Source: Rhynochetos jubatus
Taxonomy: Eukaryota; Chordata; Aves; Eurypygiformes; Rhynochetidae
Reading direction: 5' to 3'
Assembly (NCBI GenBank): GCA_027574665.1
Contig: CM050659.1
Coordinates: 23,909,001 to 23,973,000, forward strand
Length of the DNA: 64,000 bases
In this document: positions 37,966-50,500 of the stretch, one piece after another
Numbering within the stretch: position 1 is the first letter of the stretch
Layout of the letters: each line of letters starts with the position of its first letter
Position numbers and translations under genes: made by a program
Notes under the pieces: generated by a model
Databases searched by the model: none
What the model was told of the DNA's origin: nothing
The model's input: the letters and a program-made list of their open reading frames with translations, nothing else

Positions 37966-40709
37966 TGCTGCTACGTTTAGTACCCAGCATTTTGTAGTAC
38001 CAGAGATTTCAGAGAAAGGTGCAAAAAGTTGCAGAGAGGATGAAAATGTAATAAGCAGTTTTTGGGAAAGTTTCTCTCGCGTATGCTGACTTTGAACCCC
38101 AAGGGCTTTCTATTTCCCCTTTAATACTGTATTTCTTTGACCCCTTCTAAATGTGGCTATTTTAATTATCCACGCAAATGTTCAGTTCGCTTTTGGCTCT
38201 GACTGAATTCCTGCAGGTCACCAGGTCTGGCTCATAATTTCATGAGTCACTGCTGAGTGTGCACAACCGTTTGTCGTTAGGACAGTCTGACCCTTAGCTT
38301 CCAGCACAACAATGTTCCAGTCGCTCTTTTAAGAGATTGCTTCAAAGAATCCCTTTCTATTGGATATCCCATGCAGTTTTGCCACTATTTGAAATTATAA
38401 ATGTATTGACCTTTCAAGATGGTTTGGTGAGGCAGTGAGTTTACTCTTGGAGCAGTGGAAGTGCAATCCGCATTCCAGGCTTGCTCAGTATGAGCAGCAA
38501 CAAGCGATGGAGCTGTACCTCTCATTGCCCTTTGCCTCTCCCTAGAGGACCTCCTCTAAAGCTGCAGGTGTAGCTAATGCAGAGTCACTACATTTCACAG
38601 GATCTTTGGAAAGGAGGGGTTGGCTCTTCAGTACTCTTCAAGCATGACCAGACAGTTCTGGAAGACTGTTCTGCTCAGGCGCATAGTAGAAGTAAGAATC
38701 TGTATCAGCATTATTGATATTATTAGTGATGGGACAGTAAGAAGCTTATACTGTTATCTGTATTACGTGGGGCTATAGACAGAGGGTGTAAACCTTGCTG
38801 CATGACCAATTACACTCTTTCATCAGTCATAACTTCCACTAGAAGCTTCTTACTTAATTTCAAAACATTTCAAACACTGTTTAAGAGATGCTCTTGGTTA
38901 TTAAGGGACACAGAGGGATTTTGGGGCAGATTTGGATCCTGTGCCTGGTCAAAGGACTGTCTGACCTCAGACCGTTAAATTTCTCTTTCTTTTGTTTATG
39001 ATGACAACCAATTCCCAAAGGCAAAGCCATTGTTTGTATTATTTTGCTGAGTAGTTCTAGGAGACACATAACCAAGCTGATATACCAGAAGTAGCTGTAT
39101 ATATTTAGTATATTGCTGTAAGGTTTCAGTCAAGTGGATTCACTTGCTGAGCAGCAATTGAAAGTGTTTCTAACCTGTGGTCTTGTAGGTATTAGAAGTA
39201 TGTGGAATGAAGGTGACAGTCAATCAGATATTGCCCTTCAAGAGTACTTTCAATTAAGTCTTTGAAAATAATATATTTTTTCAGTGCTTTACAGACTGCA
39301 GCACTCTTCTCTCCAAAGTTCCTTACAGAAAAAACGGTAATTTGCCCTGCTCTGGAATGCAGCCTCTTCTGGAGTGCAACATGGCTTGAATTACTTACTC
39401 TGTGGCAGTTGTTTGAGGAGAGTAGGTGAAGAAAGTGGTTTTAACTAGAAATGCAGGGGGAGGATGTGATCGTAAGTGTGGCTGATCCTAGAATCACTTG
39501 ACTGCCATGGTGTATCACAGACCCTGGAATTCGCAGGTGCCGTGATCTGCCATGTGGAGTTAGTTGGACGAGCTGGGCTTCAGACAAGAAATGGCCAGGA
39601 CCCAAGATGAGTGATGATATTTAGGGAAGGCGCGTGCGAAGCAATGGCCCAAGGCAGAACCTGTCACTGTCATCCCTCAACAGAAGATTTGCTGTGCGAA
39701 GCGAATACCCCTCTTTCCTTCTTGGTCCCAGGCAGCGGCAATGAAGTTTGCTGAGGACAACTGCTGTTCTGCGTAGTTGCTGTGGATCTTGGTAAAAGCC
39801 AAGGCCACCTGGGGGTTGGTGGTTTGGTGGGGCTTTTTAATCCCCTCTCACACTGTGATGGGAATGTAGCTGGCAGTGCTGTTTGAAATTTAGTAGCGAG
39901 CTCATTTTACTCTGCATTTTATGAGCTTATAACCTTAACAAATCTGTAGGAGCCATTTGCTGTCAGAAAGAGATAAAATTATCATTCGTAGAGTTAGTAT
40001 TTAAAAAAAGTGGGTTTTTGGTCCCCTTTGCTACCTTTTTATAGCTCATAAAGAATGATTTGTTTTTCCTCCTTTGTTTCTGTTGTAGTTTATGAACCTG
40101 CCAGCTAATAACATTTCAGGAAAATCTAATTCTATTGAAAAGTTCAATTCAATTTTTTTAAGTAGGAATTTTATTTGAACACCCTTGTTTTAACATAGCT
40201 GCCAGCAACTTGAGCAGTTTTAGGGTTTGCTGGAGAACACATTTCATTTCTCATTCAAAAGATGTGCTGGATTTTAATAATTTCCAGGGGCAGGAGTTGA
40301 TACTGAAATGGCATACTGCTGTTGCTTGCACAAAAGCCTCTAGGCACCCTAACAAAAGCATTGCCAGCAATAAGATTGCAAGCAAGGACACTGTGCTTTT
40401 GAGTCTCTGTGCTGTGGAAGCAAAGAAAAATAATGAAATTCTCTCACACCTATTCTTGCTTGGTGTACACCAGCCTTCTGAGTGTGAATAGAAATTACTT
40501 TTCCATTGCAGAAAGACCCTTATGAAAACCAAGAATTCCCCAGCACAGACTCATCTCAACATTTACTGTCAATTTGGGTGTCCTGAGAAGGCCAGAATGC
40601 ACTGCATGCTTCATGCTCGCCGTTGTTGTGGATTATCTTCTGCTGTCCACTGTGTTCACAGAGAAGTTGCAACAGCCATGAGGCTGCCAGCTCACAGGTA
40701 AGTCAGAAG

Positions 40710-40808
40710 TCACAGAATCACAAAATCATGGAATGGTTTGGGTTGGAAGGGATCTTAAAGATCATCTGGTTCCAACCCCTGTGCCATGTGCAGGGACACT
40801 TTCACTAG
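40710..40808 (-). mobile_element. CR1 LINE fragment (5'-truncated 3' end)
   Basis: The plus strand shows the reverse complement of the CR1 3' end: a CACAGAATCAC head, then GGTTTGGGTTGGAAGGGATC, ATCTGGTTCCAACCCC and GCAGGGACACTTTCAC. The element therefore lies on the minus strand with its 3' end at about 40710 and only about 100 bp retained, the usual severe 5' truncation. It is diverged from consensus and certainly inactive. Confidence 0.9.
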
Positions 40809-41120
40809 AAGCCATGGTTTTGTTTGAACTGATGGACAACGCAGAAGTGACTTACAGCTGGTTTTGCCTTCCCTTTCCCCTTGTCCCATTCCAACTGTGA
40901 TCTTGAACTGATGCGTGCTTTTGGTCCAAGATTTTCAAAGAATACTCAGCTGAACATTTTATAAAATGTTTTTGGTACGATGTGTGTGTGCTGAGGGTGG
41001 TATCCTGACACCTGGCAGGGGACTGCACATTTCAACAGGTCAGAAATGATGACATAATTAACAAAATTAACAAAATACTGAAAATTTTCACTCAAGTTTC
41101 TCCTATTTCCAAATGCTTAA

Positions 41121-41145
41121 AACCTAACCCTAACCCTAACCCTAA
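41121..41145 (+). repeat. short interstitial telomeric repeat
   Basis: Three perfect CCCTAA units preceded by one truncated unit, 25 bp in all. It lies in an A/T-rich spacer between two CR1 fragments about 0.5 kb apart. Short interstitial telomeric tracts are usually scars of double-strand-break repair. Confidence 0.9.
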
Positions 41146-41240
41146 AAGAAATTAGTTGTTTTAAGATACTTTGGACTTTCAGAATATATATGGTCCCATC
41201 TATAGACTAATTAGGCGTTTGTTCATTTCACCTAGTGCAG

Positions 41241-41330
41241 TCACAGATTCACGGATTCACAGAGTGGTAGGGGTTGGAAAGGACCTCTAGAGACCATCTA
41301 CTCCAACCCCCCTGCCAGAGCAGTCTTACC
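41241..41330 (-). mobile_element. CR1 LINE fragment (5'-truncated 3' end)
   Basis: A second reverse-complement CR1 3' end: CACAGATTCACGGATTCAC (the terminal ATTC-type repeats), then GTTGGAAAGGACCTCTAGAG, CCATCTACTCCAACCCCCCTG and CCAGAGCAG. It has the same orientation as the fragment at 40710 but different divergence, so it is probably an independent insertion. Confidence 0.88.
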
Positions 41331-42001
41331 TCCCGTTTCCTTTACACATCCCTCCTGGCTTTCTAGAGCAGTCTGACTGGCTCACCAAGCTGATGTCTTG
41401 GTGCTTTAATAGTCAAGTTTGCATTTATTTATTTTTGGGATAAAACTTTTTGTTAGAGTCGATTAGTAACAGAATTTGTGTTGTCCAGTGGTTGGTAGGA
41501 AAATCAGCATATACCATGCGTTGATGTCACCAGTGATTTCTACAGCATCAGTGTAAGAAGTTCAGCGAGTGCTTTCCTCTCAGACACGGGGAGTTGGGGG
41601 GTGCAGCTTCTTGTATGGAAAGGATATGGTAAAGGTTAATCTTTTGGGATTAACCTCTGCCTTAGGAACCAAGCACGGTTAAATGGTGCTTTCTCTGGTG
41701 TTGGGTGAAAAAAAGAATTCTTTGCATGCCCCACCCTCAATAAGCTCAGAAACCCCAAAAACCTCCAGGCTGTGCCCCAGAATCCTGCCTGGTCCTTGGA
41801 TCGCTGCGGTGCATAAGCTGAGTCGGAGGATAGAGACCGTTTGTGGTCACAGCCACCGTGTGTCTGTCTGCTGTCATCCGTGTTCCTTCCAGGGCACATA
41901 CACACCAGCCTGGTGTCATGGGTTGTTCTGTACAATGCACATGGAGTAGGAAATGGAAATTTCTTGTTTCTCTTTTTGCATCTTGCTCTCTCTTTTCCAC
42001 T

Positions 42002-42464
42002 TCATAAATCATGGAAACTTTCAACAATCACTTGTGTATTGACTTCTGGCACAATGTCAGGGTGTTCCCACAGTTGGCTGTATCGCTTTCTGCTTTCCCT
42101 GGGGGTTGTGCTAGATGCACAGACATCAATTTGTGGGGCTTCTTGGAGGGAGGCTGAAATGAACCTTAGCATTGACTGGCTTGAATCCTGGAGGATGTTG
42201 CAGCATCTTAATGCAGAATCAATGATACGCTGTTTCTCGGCTCCTTCTGCCAATACTTTCATATCTGGGATCGGGGAATTAAGAGCTGTCAGTGAACCAC
42301 TGAACCTGCCATATCTGCCAAGATCCTCGTGCTGTGAGTCCCACAGTTTGAGCCTGTCTTGCAATCTTAAACAGTATTTAATGCCTCTTAAATAATCTGC
42401 CTGAAAGCTTTGGATCAGCTCCTTCTTTGCGGTCTGTGTCACCCCCATGTCCACGGTGCAAGAT
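42002..42464 (-). CDS. candidate exon of an unidentified minus-strand gene (154 codons plus stop)
   Basis: An open frame runs leftward from a good splice acceptor (TACTTTCAG|A at 42465-42464) for about 154 codons to TGA at 42002. I do not recognise the protein. It is rich in Lys, Arg, Glu, Asp, Gln and Leu, with stretches that would form amphipathic helices (around AKKELIQSFQADYLRG and AEKQRIIDSALRCC). It lacks the Cys/Ser/Leu bias of the opposing plus-strand frame over the same bases. It could be a terminal exon, or an internal exon with a weak donor near CACAA|GTGATT. No partner exon is secure; a frame at 46583-46753 on the same strand is a possible one. Against it, an ORF of this length is expected a few times by chance in 64 kb, so this is a candidate gene or pseudogene, not an established one. 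Confidence 0.3.
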
Positions 42465-45400
42465 CTGAAAGTACATTCTTACTCTTGATATGCCAGAGAT
42501 TGCCAAAAGCTCCTTAAATTAAAGCCTTAAACCTTTACAGGGTGGTACATGTTTCTGAGCCATATTACCTGTGCTTCTCCAACAGGGATGTGGTGCAACA
42601 CTGGTCAAACTTCCAGCACTGCATTTTAATAGTGTGAAAACTAGGAGTAATTATTTGTTGGAGGGTAAACTTCTTTCGCTTTTGCATGCTGTAGGTGGGG
42701 GATGAATTTTGGCAAGTCTGCTAATGGATACTTCTCATATTCCATCTCCTTTTTCTGAAGGCATTGTCAATGAGAACAGTGATACTGTGTGTCCTTTTAT
42801 TCCTCAAGTGTGTGGTTTCTTTGTTTGTTTATTTTAAATAATACATTGAGAATCAGCCAGGGCAAATATCCCTATCGGTGCAGCGGCTTACATATGTACA
42901 TCAAAATAAAGCATGCCGACATAGGTAATCTGAAGAAACCCCCTTGCCACAGGGTCATCCGGGAGTGACAGTGCTGTTCAAGGAAACATGCTTCCTCCTC
43001 ATATTCCTGTTCGATTTTCCATTTGACTGGTAAGTAGCAGCAATAGATTCAGGCCATGAATGGTGTTTAGGCCTGGTTCGATCAAACCAGCTGTTGAAAT
43101 CACAGCTAATTCTCAGAAGGCCTATTCAGCACACCCTGTTCGTGCTAGCAGGAAATCCTGGAGGTGAGCAAAGTTACCCTGAGAACCTGACATAAGGCCA
43201 GATTTCCCTGTTCGTCAACACCCCCGGTGTGGTTCAGCTACTGAGCTACAGGGTTCCGTACTTCTGTTTGTATGTCAGATCTCTGCATGTCACGTGTTGG
43301 GGAGTGAATGACACCCAGTGCAAGATCTGTAGTTCCTTGTGTGTAGGAAGATGTGTTCGCTTGACAACAAATTTGTCATGTTTTGCAGAGGTGGTCAGTG
43401 TTATTTTCTTTCATAGTTACAGAAGTAGTCAGCAATCTCTGCCTAAAAGATTGGAAGCAAAAGGTAAATGGGATGAATGTCTCGTGCTACTTCACCATCA
43501 GGACAAGTATTGCTAGTGAAATGTCTAAAACTGCAGTGACACGTAGTTCTTCACTGTAATTAGCACAAAATAATTGTGGTCAGGATATTGTGGTGATGGT
43601 TTAGTGGAGTTTTGAAATATTTTTTTACACTATAGTTGGCTCTTGGGTGCATCTTTGCCATGGCCTTCTTGCAAAGGAGAGCAGTCAGCAGTAAGTGTTT
43701 ATAAATGACCAAAACCTGTTCAAATATTAAAAAGCAAGGTAACAGATCTGAGAACAAAGCTGTTTTAAGGGAGGAACTTCCAGAATGGTGGCATGTCCTG
43801 GATCAAGAGCATTCTCTCCAGGGTTTGGGAATCTGCCCCAGTCTGAACTGACTTCTTTAGTTCCAACTGTAAATCCGGGCAGTAATTGTCAACATCTGGG
43901 TCAGAAGCTGTGGGGAAGAAAAGTAACACAAGATCACAGGGTTCTTTAATGCCTTAAATCCTTTACATCAACACCCAAATGAGTCTAACAGAAAGGGAAT
44001 TGTATTTCGGCAGCTCTCACAGTTTACATCTCTGGTAGTATGATTTCTCAGCTGGTTTAAATGAAGTGGTCCAAGCCATTGTGTGGCACATTTTTGAGCC
44101 TTTCTTGTCCGAAAACAGACAGTTAACTGAGTGTATACAAAGGGACTATCTTTCCCTTTAGGTGTGCATTGAAGTGGTTGAGATGAAGCCTTACACAGAT
44201 TTAAAAAACTACGAAAGTCTTAGAAATTTAGTAAATCCACATCGAAAACTTGTCCAGTTCTGTGGACTGTGACCATTCTTCTGTCTTGTGAGGATGAGTG
44301 CCGCACCTTTTCAAGCAATCTCTACTCTGAATTGATCAAACTTGCCCGTTTACTAATTTTCATAGTTTCTTCCCATTTTCTCAGCTCTGTAAGACACACG
44401 AACCAGTGATGATAGATTGAAATGATTTTGCAAATGTATACACATTTTTATCTGTGTGGCAAAGCAAAAATATTGAAATATGAAGTGTCATTGTTACCTT
44501 TCCAATCTTTCTGTGGGCGAATTATGTTCACCAGTAAATGTAAATATTGAAGCTGTGTTAAAATTTCATTGACTATCTTTGCAATCCCTTTCATCCTCAT
44601 TAAAATAGAGTCCTAACAAGCCTTTTTTGCAGGTATATGTACACACTTCTTTTAGTTGTCTGGGGAATGCTTTTCTTTCATTTTCATACTAGAAATATTT
44701 CACATGATGCTTCCATGGCACTTTTTGGGACTCAGATTTTAAAATGAAAGTACAATACTAAGGAGTTCTTCCTTTTATGGCAATTTTTCTTTAGCTGGAA
44801 TATAGCTTATGCTCATTTCATCATAAGTATATAACCATGCTGGAAAAAGAACACTTTCCTTTACAGCTTTGTCATCCCATGCCAAAAATGCTAGTTTAGA
44901 GCTTTTACTTTCTATAAATAAGAATTGGGTTTGCGAACCTGGTTCCAGTTGTCTACCCACAATATCGTTTTCATAATTTCATTTCGGTAGGACTTCATAA
45001 TGACATCTTGATGATGGTGGAAAGAATTAACTAGCTGCAAAACTGCCTGGGACTTCGCTAGAAGCCTGCTAATAGCCTCAGAACAAACCTGGAGGCAGAT
45101 GGGGACCCGAATGGGATCTGCTCTGGCTCCTTGTCCTGCTTGCCTTGCTTTGGAGCAGTAGCACTGCTCAAGTGTGATTTCACCTTCTGTCTCCCCAGCT
45201 CGGGGCTCTTTTAGTCTAAAAGGTTTTTTGGTGGTTCACTGCTTCTGTGAGAGCCCTCCAGGCATTTTAACTTTCTTGCACATCAGAAGTGACAGTATTT
45301 CGAAAGTTTGGTTTGTACCTGTTCCAAAAGCCACCTGTGCCATGCATGGACTGTCCTTGGTCTAGGTCTTCCCATACCTCCTAAACTTTTCTGGGCCTGG

Positions 45401-46582
45401 TTTTGTTTGTTTTCGTTTGGGGTTTAGTTTTAGGGTTTTTTTGGTTTTGTTTGTGGGGTGGTTTAGGGTTTTTTTTTGTGTGAATACAGATTATGTATTA
45501 AGCATAGTTTATGTGCTTGGAATATCAGCACAGACCAGGAGAGAATCTTTTACCTATTAGTAAAAATATGCCTGATCCCTCCAGAGCAAGAGCTAAGTCC
45601 AAACCGAACCCAAATGGAGTAACTGGGAATAGTGAGATGGGATCTGAACTGTGGGAATGTAAACACCAGCAAATAAACTCCCATGGAAGGCAGCCTGTTC
45701 AGTATTTCTTCCCAAATTTCAGGCTTCCATTGAAAAGTCTTCAAAACCAAAGGGATTTACACTGTCCTTTGCTGGGCATTTTTCACATATTTTGACATAA
45801 CTTGCACTGTGTTTACAAAATGATTTGCAGCCTTTGTCTGCCTTTAGAACAAATCAAGCATGCGCCCTACATAGTAATTTGGTTTGAATTTCCTAAACCC
45901 CCAAATACATGGCAGGGAACTAGACTGATGAAACGGGCTAACGGTCTGCTTCTTTTGGATGTCTTTATTCTTCCTCCAGTCGTGATCTTTGCCATATACT
46001 TTAGAGAAAGTGGTAACCTCCCAGAACCCGTAAAAACACCAGGGAGAAGACCTGGGAACTGAGTGACACACTGCCTCAGCTTGCGTTTTCCGTGGTTAGG
46101 CCGGCAGTTTCAAAGACTAGAATAACTGCGGAGTTAGTTTTGTCTTCATGTTTTGGAGGTAAGGCTGTGCTCAATGGGTGCTGATCAGATACTTGCCATC
46201 ACATACCTGGGCTTCCATGATTTGATCTTATGAAATACAGAGATGGAGTTTAAGCTATTTTGTTAAGTGTTATGCTACATAACAGGGAAATGGTTTACTT
46301 TGGGCATAACAGGGTCCATCCCTATCAGACCTTTATAAATCTCATTTAAACCTTTCTTTGTTGTTTTGTCCTAGTAATGGCATGCTGTGGCGGTATTTTC
46401 TGGTTTTAGGAGAACAATATTCTACAGAACAAAACAAAACTTAGTTATTCATTATCAAGACAAGAATGTTTATGTTAGATGTTGGAAAACAGAGAAAATA
46501 TTCATTACCTTGGAAAGGCCTGTGCAGTATTCCCCCGTCTGTCTTGTTGCACTGAGAACGCTGTCAAGTGTTTAAATGTCAT
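42465..46582. other. interval between two exon-like frames, no other element seen
   Basis: About 4 kb. If the frames on either side belong together this would be an intron; otherwise it is intergenic. A minus-strand frame at 44775-44960 is open for about 61 codons but has no usable splice acceptor. A T- and G-rich low-complexity tract lies at 45390-45480. Confidence 0.4.
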
Positions 46583-46753
46583 TTAAAAAAACCCGTGATC
46601 GACAAAATCCTCTGGAAACTTGATACAGTCTTTGATGAACTGCAATACATCATGGTGCACCAGCAAGTACCCCATAGCAGGGATTTCACTGACCATCCCC
46701 AGGCTTGCGGAGGTGGGCATGGGAGGACTTGAATTGGAAATAAAACAGGGTCT
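46583..46753 (-). CDS. weak candidate exon, unidentified (56 codons plus stop)
   Basis: Minus-strand frame following a pyrimidine-rich acceptor (AAATTTTCTCTAG|AGA). It ends at TAA 46583-46585, and its second half (HHDVLQFIKDCIKFPEDFVD) has a protein-like mix of charged and hydrophobic residues. There is no good donor, so it would have to be a terminal exon, which conflicts with joining it to the frame at 42002. A 56-codon open frame is not significant by length. Listed because strand and composition agree with that frame. Confidence 0.15.
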   Translation of the reverse strand, partial: RPCFISNSSPPMPTSASLGMVSEIPAMGYLLVHHDVLQFIKDCIKFPEDFVDHGFF

Positions 46754-49700
46754 CTAGAGAAAATTTCAAGGCACTTAAGCAAACGGGCTTCTTGTTTTCT
46801 GATGCATGACAGACTAAACATTCTCATCTTGTTAATGTTGTCTTGACACTGAATAGCCTATAGTGTTTTGGGTTTGTATGGTGTTCCCCAGACCTCTGTT
46901 GTGCCCTACATTCACATACCTGCACAAGTCTGCTACAGAATCATTCCTAGTTCATAGACAGCCCCACAGCCATGAAGCTTTCGTCACCGCTTGCTCATAA
47001 ATACGTTTACATGAATGTGGTGGGGTTTTTGTTTTGTTTATTTGTTTTTGTAGTTTAATTGCTGGTCTTTTACTTTCCCATAGTCCAACAGGAACACAAC
47101 CCTGTTACTGTTTATGTGTACTCTCCTCTGAACCACTCTTTAAGTACTTTCCACTGTTCCTGGCAAGCACTGATAAACGGCTGCCATCAGTTTAAGTAGG
47201 AAGCCTTGCTATTGGAAAAGGAGCACCAAAACGGATGGGAATTCTCAGCTGAGGAAATAGTCGGGAGATGTTTCTGAGTTTCCCTTTAGATGACATCCTT
47301 TCTGCTGCAGTGTTGCTGAGCAGTTTGCACAGGAACAGCACAGAGGGAATTTCCTGAAGGGCAAATGATGGACTATGTCTGGGAGAATGAAGTGGTCTGG
47401 CTCTACACTGATCCAGGTATCAGTGCAGCTTGGTCTGCTGGGTGTCAGCGGGACTTCACTAGGTCTTTGATGCAAGCAAAATCGATGAGTGTCACAGAAT
47501 CAAGATTCTTCTGCTTTTGCACACGTTTTCAAGCTACCATGAGTACTTACTTTCCCTTTTGAGGTCTTTTTCCATTATATCAGATTGGGATAGAGTAATA
47601 TGAGCGGGGTTTGCATCCTCCATTCCATTTCTCTTTTTACTTACAGACTGCTCAGTTGTTCCTTAGTTATTTAAGCCTATTATAAATATCACTCTTCACT
47701 GAATGGGGTTGAAACAGCAAAAAAGGACATTAGTCTTGCTTAAATGAAAACTTCCCTGCTACCTAAACACTTACGGAAGTCTTGGGAACTAGATTATTGG
47801 TAATTGTGCCACTCTTGGGATAATGTTAGGAGGAGGGAACTACTTACCATGATTTAGGGCAGCATTACATCACATTTTTTGCTTAAAGCGCTGTGGTTTG
47901 CTCAAGTCTGGGGGAAATTTCGGGCTGTACTTTGAATAAGTAAGATTTGTTCTTGGGTACATCTGCAATCTAGGTTTCTGTCTTTATCAGCTGGGGTTAT
48001 TCTTTCTTCCCTTGCCTCAGATGTATGTAAGGCTATCAGAGGCACAGAACAGAGAACTGCAAAATCAGTGCTTCTCTGTGATTGGGTAGAAGTTCCCTCA
48101 GGAGGCTTGATGCAGCAGTGCAGGACCTGGCACCAGTGAGAAGCAGATACTCACAAAACCAGGAAAAGCAATGCATCATGGCCAGCTCCAAAGCTGTCCT
48201 TAGCATCATTTGAAGAAAAGCACGTATTTTCTTCTCAATTCCTAGCTTTTCCTTTCTGGAAGGAAATAATGGTACAAAGGGAAGGAATGATCCTGAAGAT
48301 GCCTTCAGTTTTTCTTTGCAATCTGTTGGCATGTCCCATTTATTACAAAATCCTGAAGGCATCTGGGATCTCACAACTTCAAAGATTTGCATCAAGGCAA
48401 AACAGCGTCACATCAGCACAGACGAAAATATCCTTCAGCAGTGGGGGGATGCTGAGTCCATGGGTGTCAGTGCAATGGTCTGATCCATTTCTAAGTCAAC
48501 ATGACAATAGGAGGAATTATTGATGTAACCTCTAGTGCAGCTCAGAGTTCAGAAACAATCCATCAGACAGACAAGAAGTCATTTGTGACGTTCACATTTT
48601 GATCTAGCTATTTTAGTGCTTGGGAAGATAACGTTCTGGCTTCAGTCCACCATCCTATCTTTCTTTCATGGGGTTGCAAAGTCATGTTACACTTGTATCT
48701 TGACATCATATCATGAGGGTGGTTCCTTGCTTGTTTTAGAAGCTTTGGGGAACGACAGGGAAGTAATTCTGTACATCCCAGATGGTTTAGTAGGCATGAT
48801 TAAGGAAGGCCATTACCTTGATCCACCACATTCATGATTCTCACCCCCTTCCACCTGCTCTCCTTGCTTTACCCCTGCTTGTCTTTGTAGTTCTGCTCCC
48901 TGCTAAGATGGCTTGTGACATTCTAGCTCGGGGCGTAAACAGTGAACGACAGGATTTGAAAAATATACATGCATAAAAGGTCAAAACTCTCCCAGAAAGA
49001 ATAAAGTTCTTGGTGGATATATATTTTTTTTTAATGCATAGTTATGAAAAGCAAATTAACCTTTGGGATTTTGAGGAATTCACTGTGACAATGGTCCAGC
49101 TTAAAAATAAACAACTGCTACTCCAAGTGGTGTGTCCAGAGATGCCCAGGTCTGTTCTGTTGGCCCTGAGGACCACCAGGTGTGTAGTCCTACTTTAAAA
49201 AGTCATGCTAATATTGCTTGTCCACAGCAGCCTGGAAGGGCAGAAGGCACAGACCTACATGTTGGAGTTGCGGGGCTAAATTTTTTTAGTTCAGCGGGAA
49301 AACAAGGACTTCATTATGCTGCTGGTCTCTTTGATCTTACCTGCTGTCAGGTTTGAATTTTTCTTTAGCAATGTTACAGTGGAAGAAAGAAAGCAAAGGA
49401 GAAAAACTGTAAATTACAAGGTTTTTGCAGTAACAACTGTGAAAAGAAAAAATTATGGAAAAAAGAGAAACACTCTTACCATGTCCAGCTCAGTCAAGGA
49501 ACAGTGTGTTATTGACAGATGCATGGTCCTCTTTCCCCCACGTGTCCTGGAGGAAATAAAATTCCCGCTTCATTCGCAAAGGAGCATACTGTCTTCTTAG
49601 GTTCTGAAAAGCTTTTTGTGATGATTTTTAGAAATTTGATCTGATTTTGGAGACCTGCCCTTCCAGAGGATTGTGGCAAGGATGCGACCCTGAAAGAAAT

Positions 49701-50224
49701 TCAGGGAAACGGGAAGTTCACTGTTAATAGTGGATGTGATTAGCTAGTGACTGGTATCCCTGCTTAGGTGTGATAAATGGATAGATTACGGTGTGAAAGC
49801 CCACTGAGTACCGTCTGTTTTCTGACGAGTGGAGTGGAGTAGCGTTATGAAAACATAAAAGGCAGATGTCTATATATGAAGCCATGAAATAAAATTGCCT
49901 GTAAGTTTTCTTAGAGTAGCCAACATACGCTTACTTTTACACAACACCATTTGTTTCACTTCCGTATGTGAGACCAGTGTTGCCACATCTTTTCTTTTGA
50001 TGCAGACAAAATAGTCATTAACTATTAGCTGATGCCACTTTACCCCTGATTCCCAGAGCTCTGCTGCGGCTCAAGGTGAATCACTCACCTGGTTAGTAAC
50101 TAATCACTAATACTTTGGAAGGCTAGACCTGTCGGTGGGGAGGTTTCATGCTGGTAATTTGACTGCGTAGACAGATATAATTTACATGCAGAGAGGCTGT
50201 ATTAGAATGAAACAATGAGTCAGA
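46754..50224. other. intergenic, no gene seen
   Basis: About 3.5 kb without a supported exon. A minus-strand open frame at 48036-48395 (119 codons) has no convincing splice signals at either end. Confidence 0.5.
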
Positions 50225-50500
50225 CTTGAGCGCAGGATAATTCAGGTTGGAATGGACCTCCCGAGGTCTGTACTCAACCCTCCTGCACAGAGCAGGCTCT
50301 GGGCCTATCTGAGCAACCTGCTCCACTCCTGGAGTGTTGTCATGGAGCAAAAGTTCCTCTGTATGTCCATATCTGCACCTCTCTGGTTTCAATTTGTCTT
50401 TGACTTCTCTTCCTTCTGCCACGTACCACTGTGAAGAGTCAGGGTGCTCCTTGACAGCCTCATCATAGGTGTAGGTACAGAGCATATAAAAATCATGGTA
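50225..50500 (-). mobile_element. CR1 LINE fragment, longer and older
   Basis: Reverse-complement CR1 running further 5' than the other two: TTCAGGTTGGAATGGACCTC, GCACAGAGCAGGCTC, ATCTGAGCAACCTGCTCCA, CTGGAGTG, GTTCCTCTGTATGTCC, TTTCAATTTGT and ACCACTGTGAAGAGTC appear in the order of the CR1 3' region. The terminal repeats are missing and divergence is high. The right boundary is uncertain, because similarity fades after about 50450. Open frames on both strands here are by-products of the element. Confidence 0.75.

Larger units (their letters stand above)
19753..40709. other. large intergenic interval, no gene seen
   Basis: About 21 kb with no securely supported coding exon. Open frames are all under about 125 codons and rich in Cys, Ser and Leu, typical of chance. 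Notable parts, listed separately, are a G4 tract at 30194, an A/T-rich block with MEF2 and GATA motifs at 33900-34330, and a CTCF-like site at 37951. The stretch 22270-23600 holds several overlapping minus-strand frames and might be a decayed repeat or pseudogene, but I could not name it. Confidence 0.5.

Noticed and set aside
41841-42395. 184-codon plus-strand open frame
   Set aside because: It is antisense to the more protein-like minus-strand frame and has the Cys/Ser/Leu/Trp-rich composition of a shadow.
44775-44960. 61-codon minus-strand frame with protein-like composition
   Set aside because: No splice acceptor is in reach, there is a stop just upstream, and the length is not significant.
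45390-45480. T/G-rich tract with TTTAGGG-like words, considered as a telomeric repeat
   Set aside because: The words are irregularly spaced and interrupted by T runs, so simple low-complexity sequence explains it better.
48036-48395. 119-codon minus-strand open frame
   Set aside because: No convincing acceptor or donor and no recognisable domain.
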